A stretch of DNA of 64,000 bases from Limnomonas spitsbergensis (lineage: Eukaryota; Chlorophyta; Chlorophyceae; Chlamydomonadales): the NCBI GenBank assembly GCA_037349105.1, contig JAYJMM010000022.1:372001-436000 (forward strand), read 5' to 3'. Below are positions 52,998 to 60,715 of this stretch, in pieces. The position numbers and the translations under genes were made by a program. Within the stretch, counting starts at the first letter, position 1; each line of letters opens with the position of its first letter. Under the pieces are notes generated by a model, which saw nothing but the letters and a program-made list of their open reading frames with translations, did no database searches and had not been told where the DNA came from.

Positions 52998-55900
52998 TCA
53001 CCCTGAATTGGGCCTGCCGCGAATTGGGCCTGCTCTCGGGGTGACATTGGCCTCTCCCCGGCCAGTGGTGTACGAAATGTCGTACAATCCGTTCGCCATT
53101 GGTCTTGCGATGCCCCGCTCCATTTGTCTTGTTGCTGGGTTGGTGGCCATTACCTCCACCTCAGGCATGTCCATGACACTGGCCTCCTGGGCTGTTCTGG
53201 CAGCCGCTCTGGCTGCTGGGCTCGGCCGCCCCTGGGCCTTCAAACTGCGATCTTCTGTAGCGGGCCCTGCTATTTCGGCGGGCCCAGCTCCCTTGTCATC
53301 CGGTGTGCATTTTGGGCACAACCACTCGCCCTCAGGCACCTTCTCGAGTACTGGCACCAAGCAATCCATGTGCCAACCTGTATTGCAGGCATCACACAAA
53401 AGCATCACCTCTCCGCGATCAGGCAGTCGGCACACCTCGCATGACAGGCTGTTATTGGGTCTGGTTCCACTGAAATCAACCACTCCCCTGAGGTTGGGCA
53501 AGTGGCATGGAGAACAATTGACAGCATTCTCTGTTACTGTGAGGCCATCTGCCCCCTCCAAAACCAAGGTTCCCGTCACCCCCAGTGTCTTCACCCTTAG
53601 GATCTCAGGCCTGGCCTTGGGATCGAGGCTGCGTCGTTCTGATGAATACTTCACATACACGTAATCTCCCTCTGCATAACGCCTGACCTGGGGGACATAC
53701 CCTCCCCCACGAATGCGTGCATATCGCAGCTTGTCGCGGTGCTGCGCAATTTTCAGATGCTCACCCGCGACTGGCAGCGCCTCTTTGATCCTGGCCACTC
53801 TGGCCAAGAGCAGGTCTGCTGCCTCTTCTGCTGTTGCCACCTTGGCTGTGTTCCAGAGGTCCGCCCCCACTCTGGAGGGAAAGGTGGGTCTCTGCCCGAA
53901 CAGCACCTCGTACGGCGCCATGCGCGTGGCCTGCTGCGGCGAGCACCGGAAGCCTAGGGCCACCCAGGGCACCATCTTGTCCCAAGACTCGTCGCTGCTG
54001 CCCTCCTCGCAGCACTTGCGCAGGCCTGCCTTGAGGGTCTGGACAGCCCTCTCTGATAGCCCGTCTGCCTGGGGATGGTTGGCAGAAGTGGTGCGGTGAT
54101 CAATGAAGCAGTCCAACAACATGTCCTGAAATTCACCCTGGAACTCTGTTCCCTGGTCTGTCACCACTTCTGCGCATCCTCCGAATCTTGCAACAACATT
54201 TTGAAAGAATGCCAAGGCTGTCACATCAGACGCCTTGCTTGGAATGGGGATCAACTCCACCCATTTGGAGTAATGCTCCACACACACCATCACGAATCGA
54301 TTGCCCTTGGAAGTGGTCGTGAATGGCCCACACATGTCCACTCCCCACCGGAAAAACAACCCCTCAATGGGTAGCGGGTGCAGGTTGGGCTGTATGTGGT
54401 TGAACGTGGACGCCCTGGCCCTGTCACACACCCCGCATTCCTGCACCGCCTTCTTGACTGCTGCTCTAAGCCCCCGCCACCAATGCTGTTGCATGACCAT
54501 GAAAGCCGTGCGGTGGCTGCCAAAATGGCCCGTACCTGCATGGGCTGTCTGGATCACTGCAAGCTTGTCCTCTGGCCTGGGCACCACACAACGCCTACCA
54601 TCAGGCATGAGTCTCATCAGTACTCCTCCCCTCTCTGATTCCCACTGGAATGGAGCCGCTCTGCGCTGTATTCTGGTCTGCTCTCCTAGCTCTGTTCCCT
54701 GAACATATGTTTTCTCGCAGAGAAACCTCAATACTGGTTCATCTGCCCACACATCAACCCTGGCCGATGGTCCTGCAAGACATCCTGGCGGGTCCTTCTC
54801 ACCCTCTGTGTCCCTGGTCACCTCGATTTCAACATCAACTTTTTCCTCAGGTGTGTTCCCACCTGGTTCCTGTGCCGCGTCGGCCCAATCTGCCGCAGCG
54901 GACTCTCCCAGGCACTGCATGTATGACGCTGCCGCTTCTCCGCTGCCAGAGCACGCGTTTCCTGCAGTAGCAAGGGCGTAGTGGCTGGACATTAAAGTTG
55001 CACCAAGCACTGGATCCATGTCCGGGCCTGGCAGCTTTGCTCTGCGTTTCAATTCCTCTGGTATGATTTTAGCACACTCAAGTGCCACATTGAGCCATGC
55101 TCCTAGTGCCCACGAATCCATGCACCTGCCCAAGGCTGCCCTCCTGGCCGCCTCTGGGAAGTCTGGGCGCGGCAATGTGGACCCCACAGCGTACCCCATG
55201 GCTTGTTCACGTTCGTTTGCATTGGGCTCCTGCAAGTCCCCCATGTTTCTGTACACCATCCCATTTTGCCCGTTCCGAAAAGAATATGATGAGGGCGTGG
55301 CCATCAAACACGGCAGCACCCTCCTGGGCTGTCCCGTTACGTTGATGCGGTACCCCCCATTGTCAGGGCATGAGACTATCTGGGCCTTGCTGCCCTTGTC
55401 CAGAATGTCGTCTACTATCCCCCCGTGGGGTCTGGTCGACGCACGAATCACAAACTCGATATCTGCTGCAGGGGCGATATTCCCCCAATAGTTGCGAGTG
55501 CGGTGGGCGTAAGACCCCACCTGCGCTGCGTCAAACAACGCCGGTGTTCCCAGAATCCTGCACACCTCCTGAAAGGCATCAACACTGGCCTTCACACTTC
55601 TCTGATTCAATTGCATTGCCACATTCTCAATCAGGTACGCTGGTGGCCTAGGCCCCTGCAGGATCTGCAGTGTACCCAACAGCTTGACTAACGGGAAGAA
55701 AGACTTGCTTCTCTCTCCCGCGAGCCCACGCCCTTTGCCTGCTGACGAGAGGTCCTGGCACTCCCAGCCTGCTACCATGAACCAGTGGCGCCCTTCCTGG
55801 GCACCCGCCTCCTGGAGGTGCTCCGCCGTAATGGCATATACATCTTGGGGCAACGCTCTGAAAGCCTTATCAAACGCTTTGACCGGAAGCAAGTGAGGGT

Positions 55901-56162
55901 ATCGCCTGTGCAACTGCACCAGGCGACCCCCTGCGATCTCTCTGACTTCCTCACTGATATCCGCATACAAGTACTGCACCACTGGGATACCCGCCCTGAG
56001 CATCATTTCCAACCCTGAGCACATACCTCCAAAGGGCTCGAAAAGGACGACTCCCTCGGTCTCCATGGCCCGCACAGCCCCACTCGACAGGCAAGCTGTG
56101 TCCAGGCCTGCATGTAAATGAGGGGGCGTCACCCGAGGCAGGTCAGCAAGTACATTAGTCAC
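52998..56162 (-). CDS. Retrotransposon polyprotein: C5-cytosine DNA methyltransferase, integrase, PHD finger
   Basis: A 1054-codon frame. Residues about 37-365 form a C5-methyltransferase: motif I FEPFGGMCSG (41-50), motif IV WECQDLSSAG with catalytic-type Cys135, motif VI ENV (179-181), a motif VIII-like HRTRNYW (220-226), and a late EREQAMGY. The usual PCQ is ECQ here. After an acidic linker comes the integrase zinc module (His541, His546, Cys576, Cys579) and the DDE core Asp609 (GVDMCGPF), Asp669 (VVTDQGTEF) and Glu704 (HPQADGLSERAVQ). Residues 908-952 are a PHD finger with all eight ligands (Cys908, 911, 923, 926, His931, Cys934, 949, 952). The frame overlaps the RT frame by a few bases and has no clear ATG of its own (a GTG stands at its 5' end), so it is probably read by +1 frameshift. 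Expected roles are integration, chromatin targeting through the PHD finger and cytosine methylation, all inferred. Confidence 0.92.
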   Translation of the reverse strand: MTNVLADLPRVTPPHLHAGLDTACLSSGAVRAMETEGVVLFEPFGGMCSGLEMMLRAGIPVVQYLYADISEEVREIAGGRLVQLHRRYPHLLPVKAFDKAFRALPQDVYAITAEHLQEAGAQEGRHWFMVAGWECQDLSSAGKGRGLAGERSKSFFPLVKLLGTLQILQGPRPPAYLIENVAMQLNQRSVKASVDAFQEVCRILGTPALFDAAQVGSYAHRTRNYWGNIAPAADIEFVIRASTRPHGGIVDDILDKGSKAQIVSCPDNGGYRINVTGQPRRVLPCLMATPSSYSFRNGQNGMVYRNMGDLQEPNANEREQAMGYAVGSTLPRPDFPEAARRAALGRCMDSWALGAWLNVALECAKIIPEELKRRAKLPGPDMDPVLGATLMSSHYALATAGNACSGSGEAAASYMQCLGESAAADWADAAQEPGGNTPEEKVDVEIEVTRDTEGEKDPPGCLAGPSARVDVWADEPVLRFLCEKTYVQGTELGEQTRIQRRAAPFQWESERGGVLMRLMPDGRRCVVPRPEDKLAVIQTAHAGTGHFGSHRTAFMVMQQHWWRGLRAAVKKAVQECGVCDRARASTFNHIQPNLHPLPIEGLFFRWGVDMCGPFTTTSKGNRFVMVCVEHYSKWVELIPIPSKASDVTALAFFQNVVARFGGCAEVVTDQGTEFQGEFQDMLLDCFIDHRTTSANHPQADGLSERAVQTLKAGLRKCCEEGSSDESWDKMVPWVALGFRCSPQQATRMAPYEVLFGQRPTFPSRVGADLWNTAKVATAEEAADLLLARVARIKEALPVAGEHLKIAQHRDKLRYARIRGGGYVPQVRRYAEGDYVYVKYSSERRSLDPKARPEILRVKTLGVTGTLVLEGADGLTVTENAVNCSPCHLPNLRGVVDFSGTRPNNSLSCEVCRLPDRGEVMLLCDACNTGWHMDCLVPVLEKVPEGEWLCPKCTPDDKGAGPAEIAGPATEDRSLKAQGRPSPAARAAARTAQEASVMDMPEVEVMATNPATRQMERGIARPMANGLYDISYTTGRGEANVTPRAGPIRGRPNSG

Positions 56163-58692
56163 TGATCATTGTCCTGGCCCGCTCCCTGTTGCTGAACGCC
56201 TGTTCTGCCGTACTGACAGGCTGCGCCTGCTCATCATCGTCAGTGGTGGCAGAGGATATCTCTTGCCCCACCGGCGCTGTCACGCAAGATGCCTCTGCAG
56301 CCCGCAACATATGTACTCTCCTTCTTCCCTCCTGCGCCATGCGCACCACCTGGTCTGCATGCCACTGATTGACTCTGCTCAACCCCGTGAGCAAAGCTAC
56401 ATGCTTCCCACTTGCCTCCCCCTGGACTGCTGGTTCGGGGGCAGCTGTATCAAGCCTAGCCCCCGTGCGGTCGGCTGAGGAAGCGAGAGGTGACCTGGAC
56501 GGGATGTCTGCATTCTGGTGGCATGCTCCTGAGCGGTGGACAATGGTAATGTCCAGCTCCTGGAGCATGAGAGCCCACCTAGCGTGCTGGCCCACCAACG
56601 TCTGATTGTCCATGAGGTAAGTGAGCGGCTCATGGTCAGTGATGAGATGCACCTTGCACCCAAACAGCATGTGGCGGTATGTGCGTGCCGCATACACTGC
56701 GGCCAACATCTCCCCCTGGAACGAGGAATAGTTCCTCTCGCTCTTGTTCAGGGATCTGGACGTGCATGCCACCATATACTCCCGCCCGCTGTCATCACAC
56801 TGCCCTAGCACGGCGCCTATGCCCTGCTTAGAGAAATCTGTGTACAATAAGAACGGCCTTGGCGGCCCCTTGCCGTCTGGCCCTGTCCCACTGTAATCTG
56901 GTCTGCGCAGGACTCTTCCGCCCTCGCACATCTCTGTTTTGATCAACTGGAACGCCTGCGACTGCTCTGGTCCCCACACAAACGGGATCCCCTTGACCAG
57001 CAATGCGTTGATGCATGCCGCCTTTTTCGAGAAATCCGGGATGTAGCACCGGTAGAAGTTCAGGAACCCCATGACCTCCTGGATGTTTTTCACCGACGCG
57101 GGCTCTGGCAACGCCATAACCGCTGCAATCTTAGCCGCATGCGGCGTGAGCCCCTGGGCAGACACATTGTGCCCCAAGTACTCAACTGTTGCACACCCAA
57201 ACAGCGACTTGTCGGGGTGCGCCCTCAACCCTACACTGTGGAGCATGTCCAGCATCAGCTCCACATGCCTGATGTGGTCTGCCGGTGTATCGCTGTACAC
57301 TAGCAGATCGTCAATAAATGCCACGCAAAAAGCGCTCAATCCTGCCCTGGCAATCTCCTCTTCCATCATACGCTGGAAAAAAGGCGGTCCATTGCGCAGC
57401 CCGAAATTGAGCTTTGTGTACATCCAAAGCTCAGGACCCATCCAGAAAGCTGTCTTAGGCTGGTCCTCGACCTTTATAGGGATCTGCATGAACCCCGACC
57501 GGAGATCAACCTTGCTGAATATCTTGGCAGTTCCCAGATTCTGAAAAATAGTCTCCATCCTGGGGATGGCAAATTCCTGCTTAGCCGTTCGCAGGTTTAA
57601 CCTGCGCATATCGTGCGCTATACGGTGGTCTGTCCACTCCCCCGTCTCAGCACTCTTCTTAGCCGCTACCACTGAGTTGGCTGCAAACTTAATGGGCCCT
57701 CCCTGGGGCACCTTGACTATGATGCCTGCCTCAATCATCGGCTGACACTTTTCCTTAAAAATGGCCGCCTTAGGCGGTGGCATATCCCTGGACTTCTGAA
57801 AGCACGAACTGACCTCGTCTTCCAACGCCAGTGTAAACTCACCCTGCGTGCCACAGTAGCCGGGTAAGTCCTCCATGGAGTAAGCGAACGCTCCTTGGCG
57901 ATCCCTGAGGCTCTGCTGCTCGAGGGTCTCCTGCTGGTCCACCGTGAAGTCAGGGTGCTGGCCCAGCAGCCACCCCTCCTTAGTCTTGACGTACTCCGAG
58001 GGTGGTTCGACTACTCCCCCCGGTTGGAACATGTCAATCATCTCCGCCGCCTGCGGGTTGTCCTCCGCGGGCGGCGCTTCCTCGCCTGTGCTGTTGCCGC
58101 GCTGCCAGTCTTCCTGCTGGCTGTACTCGCCCCTTGTCCTGCTGGCGCCCCCCATAGGGCTGACTGCTGGCGGGCGCAGCCAGCCTGACGTGAGCTTTGC
58201 TGCGGCTTCCTGGCTGGACACAAAAGCTCCTTGGCCTGCTGTAAATCCTCCTCCTCTCACTCCCTGCCCGGTGGCTCGCGCACCCGGGATGCATACGGAC
58301 AGCAGGAGCCATACCAACACCAGCTGGAGCGTCCCCATAAGGAACCCCTTAAAAGCCGTGCTAGTGAGGAGCCCCCTGCAGGATGGCAGCCGTCTTGCAG
58401 GCTCCTGCGGCTGGTGCGCTGCAGGCTGTTCGCGTGGCCCTGCACTCTGCTCTGTCCTCTGCTGTTCCGCTTCCCATGTTATCTCCAAGTCCACCTGGCA
58501 GATCCTGAAAGGTTGGCCTGGGCAGTCCATGCCTGGCCTGATACCGCGGTCCCTTTCCGCGGCTTTCCTCTGCGCCGCTCCTACGCGTCGCCTAGCCTTT
58601 TTGGACTTCTTGCCTTGTAACTTGGCTGTGTCAGCCCAAGCTGGGCCTCTCTGGCCGTGCTTCTGGGGCGTGTCCCTTGCTGTCTTGCGCAT
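56155..58692 (-). CDS. Retrotransposon reverse transcriptase and RNase H
   Basis: An 845-codon frame. The RT core covers about 300-560: IFSKVDLRSGFMQIPI with Asp396, LNFGLRNGPPFFQRMM, then the FIDDLLVYS active site (Asp461, Asp462), and the thumb FLNFYRCYIPDFSKKA. RNase H follows with Asp619 (LLYTDFSKQGIGAVLG), Glu661 (QGEMLAAVYAART), Asp686 (ITDHEPLTYLMD) and Asp729 (HQNADIPSR). The N-terminal 230 residues are unusual: a basic stretch (GKKSKKARRRVG) and a clear hydrophobic segment at 115-140 (FLMGTLQLVLVWLLLSVCIP). No DTG/DSG protease motif is present. The 5' end overlaps the preceding frame by 62 bases in a +1 relation. Confidence 0.93.
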   Translation of the reverse strand: MRKTARDTPQKHGQRGPAWADTAKLQGKKSKKARRRVGAAQRKAAERDRGIRPGMDCPGQPFRICQVDLEITWEAEQQRTEQSAGPREQPAAHQPQEPARRLPSCRGLLTSTAFKGFLMGTLQLVLVWLLLSVCIPGARATGQGVRGGGFTAGQGAFVSSQEAAAKLTSGWLRPPAVSPMGGASRTRGEYSQQEDWQRGNSTGEEAPPAEDNPQAAEMIDMFQPGGVVEPPSEYVKTKEGWLLGQHPDFTVDQQETLEQQSLRDRQGAFAYSMEDLPGYCGTQGEFTLALEDEVSSCFQKSRDMPPPKAAIFKEKCQPMIEAGIIVKVPQGGPIKFAANSVVAAKKSAETGEWTDHRIAHDMRRLNLRTAKQEFAIPRMETIFQNLGTAKIFSKVDLRSGFMQIPIKVEDQPKTAFWMGPELWMYTKLNFGLRNGPPFFQRMMEEEIARAGLSAFCVAFIDDLLVYSDTPADHIRHVELMLDMLHSVGLRAHPDKSLFGCATVEYLGHNVSAQGLTPHAAKIAAVMALPEPASVKNIQEVMGFLNFYRCYIPDFSKKAACINALLVKGIPFVWGPEQSQAFQLIKTEMCEGGRVLRRPDYSGTGPDGKGPPRPFLLYTDFSKQGIGAVLGQCDDSGREYMVACTSRSLNKSERNYSSFQGEMLAAVYAARTYRHMLFGCKVHLITDHEPLTYLMDNQTLVGQHARWALMLQELDITIVHRSGACHQNADIPSRSPLASSADRTGARLDTAAPEPAVQGEASGKHVALLTGLSRVNQWHADQVVRMAQEGRRRVHMLRAAEASCVTAPVGQEISSATTDDDEQAQPVSTAEQAFSNRERARTMISD

Positions 58693-60649
58693 GTTGCTCC
58701 TGCCCGCGGGTGGTGTGCTGCGCAGCCTCGCTGACTCCTGCGCGCGCGGCCCTTGCTGGTCCTCCGCACTGCCTCATGCCTCTCCTGTCATTGGCCACTT
58801 GTCTTGCTCGGCCTGCCGACCAGCTGCTGCTGTGGCTGTTTTCTGCAGTAGCTGCTCCGCCGGCCCTATCCGCTGGCCGCGACTGCTGCACACCTGGGGC
58901 CTGGCTGCTGTGACTGCCTGCGGTCTGCTGTGCAGCACTTGCACTGGCCCTTGTCGCCCCAAGGGCTGATATCCTCTCCGTCAACTCCTCCTGTAGATCT
59001 CTGATCGCCCTGCTGTATCCTCCCATCCTGGGGTTAGGATCGGGCTGTGGCAGCATTCTGAGTCGGAAAAGCAGGCTAGCCTCCTGGCCTGCCTCTTGCT
59101 GCCCCATTTCCTGCCTTCTTAGCACGTCCAGCTGATCTACGAAGTTCCTGAGCACTGCCATCCAGCACCCCGTACTGTATGATGCCGGGTCACCCCAGGG
59201 CTCCCTTGCCGCTGCCTGCACTGGCGGGCTGATCTGGGCGTCCACTGGGCGCCTGCTGCCAGCCCCGCCGGCTGCTGCCTCCTTTGAATCGGAAGCGCAC
59301 TGGTCTGCTGCCTGCCGCGGGCTGACCCTTACTGCAGCCTGGTGCGTCCCCTCTTCTAGTGTGATCTCGTTACCGCGCTCTATCGCGGCTCTCCTGATTC
59401 TGCGCTCCTCCATTGCTGCTTGCTCCTGAACGACGCTGCGCATCCACTCGCGCCGCAGCTGTGTCAGCTCTTCCTCGAGGTCGTGCCCCGGACTCCCTGG
59501 TCCTGGGCCTCTGTCGGATGGCATATCATTTCCTTCTGCATCCCGAGCCTCTGCTCTGGCGACGCCATCCTGGTCCGGGGGCATGGCTCCTCCCTCGTAC
59601 CACTCCTCTTCTGACCCCTCAAGCTCCACCAGTGGTGGCGGCCCCTCCGAAAGGTCGTCGCTGTACCCTGGGTTCCTGCTGTCCAGGTCCTCTGCAAGCG
59701 GAGTGCTGGTACTGTCTTGGGGTGCCTGGGGCTCTGCCCGTCCCCTAGGCTCAGATTCCAGTGCTGACACTCCCATCTCTTCCGCGGGCTCCAGCCATTC
59801 CCATGAGGATGCAGCTGCCCCGAATGTGGTGACGAATGCTGCCTGGGTCCATTCTGGCTCCTCTTCCAGGATAGGACCGTCGGTGGCGGCCGCGGGTTCC
59901 TCCGAGTAGGCACCGCGCCTGCCCACCAGCCAGTGTCCTATCCTCGGCTGGTTCCTCAGGGCCTCCAACTCCTCCTCAATGGCGACCGCCCCTGCTCCTC
60001 TGAACTGGGGGTGCAGCGTGCGCACCCCTGCCGGGTGCGCCTGTCTCCACAACTGCGTCGTTATGACGTCTGCCTGCCAATAGGGCAGCACACTGCTGGC
60101 CCTGTTGTCGCGCCACGCTCTCCTCTCTTGACGCACCCACTGGTGCACGCATGCTTCCAGTCGTTCTACTGCGAACGGCGAGCGCGCCAGCTCCTCCTCT
60201 CCTTCCCACATGGCTCCCGATGCTGGCGTCCTCAGGGGCCCGTAAGGCCATGCGGGACAGGCTGTTACCTCCGAAGGTGCCCATTGATCCTCTACACCCC
60301 ACACATGCCGCATGGCCGCTGACAGCTGCCCTGGGAGCAGGACCCTCTGCAGCGCCATAAGCATGACCGTCCACGTTGTCGGGTCTGCTCCCCTGGCGTA
60401 GGTGTAGGCATGCAACTCCGCCTCGTCTACTGACGCGCATTTAGTGATTGCCACGTCTCCTTGGTGCCGTGCAAACAGGTAGACGGGCATGTCATCCTGA
60501 GTTGCGTGCATGTGGATCCATGCTGCTGAAACCGGTAATTCCCCATCTTCCACCTCCTCATAGTAGTAAGTTACTAGCTGCTGGACCGGGATGGCTGCCC
60601 TGGCCTCCCCTGGTGCCGTCCCCCATGGCACTGCTTGTCCTGCGACCAT
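58631..60649 (-). CDS. Retrotransposon frame of unknown function, continuous with the Gag-like frame except for one UGA
   Basis: The 672-codon frame is in the same register as the Gag-like frame upstream; only one UGA (60718-60716) separates them, and the 22 codons between that stop and the ATG at 60649 are open. The first 250 residues look globular (PVYLFARHQGDVAITKC, WTVMLMALQRVLLPGQ), the middle is acidic, and the C-terminal third is Gln/Ala/Arg-rich. No recognised domain. It could be the C-terminal part of a Gag-type precursor reached by readthrough, or a separately initiated protein. Confidence 0.75.
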   Translation of the reverse strand: MVAGQAVPWGTAPGEARAAIPVQQLVTYYYEEVEDGELPVSAAWIHMHATQDDMPVYLFARHQGDVAITKCASVDEAELHAYTYARGADPTTWTVMLMALQRVLLPGQLSAAMRHVWGVEDQWAPSEVTACPAWPYGPLRTPASGAMWEGEEELARSPFAVERLEACVHQWVRQERRAWRDNRASSVLPYWQADVITTQLWRQAHPAGVRTLHPQFRGAGAVAIEEELEALRNQPRIGHWLVGRRGAYSEEPAAATDGPILEEEPEWTQAAFVTTFGAAASSWEWLEPAEEMGVSALESEPRGRAEPQAPQDSTSTPLAEDLDSRNPGYSDDLSEGPPPLVELEGSEEEWYEGGAMPPDQDGVARAEARDAEGNDMPSDRGPGPGSPGHDLEEELTQLRREWMRSVVQEQAAMEERRIRRAAIERGNEITLEEGTHQAAVRVSPRQAADQCASDSKEAAAGGAGSRRPVDAQISPPVQAAAREPWGDPASYSTGCWMAVLRNFVDQLDVLRRQEMGQQEAGQEASLLFRLRMLPQPDPNPRMGGYSRAIRDLQEELTERISALGATRASASAAQQTAGSHSSQAPGVQQSRPADRAGGAATAENSHSSSWSAGRARQVANDRRGMRQCGGPARAARAGVSEAAQHTTRGQEQHAQDSKGHAPEARPERPSLG

Positions 60650-60715
60650 CCTGGGGATGACGATGGACGCCTCAATGGTCGCCTCACACCGCCTTGGCCT
60701 GCCCGGATGGCACAG

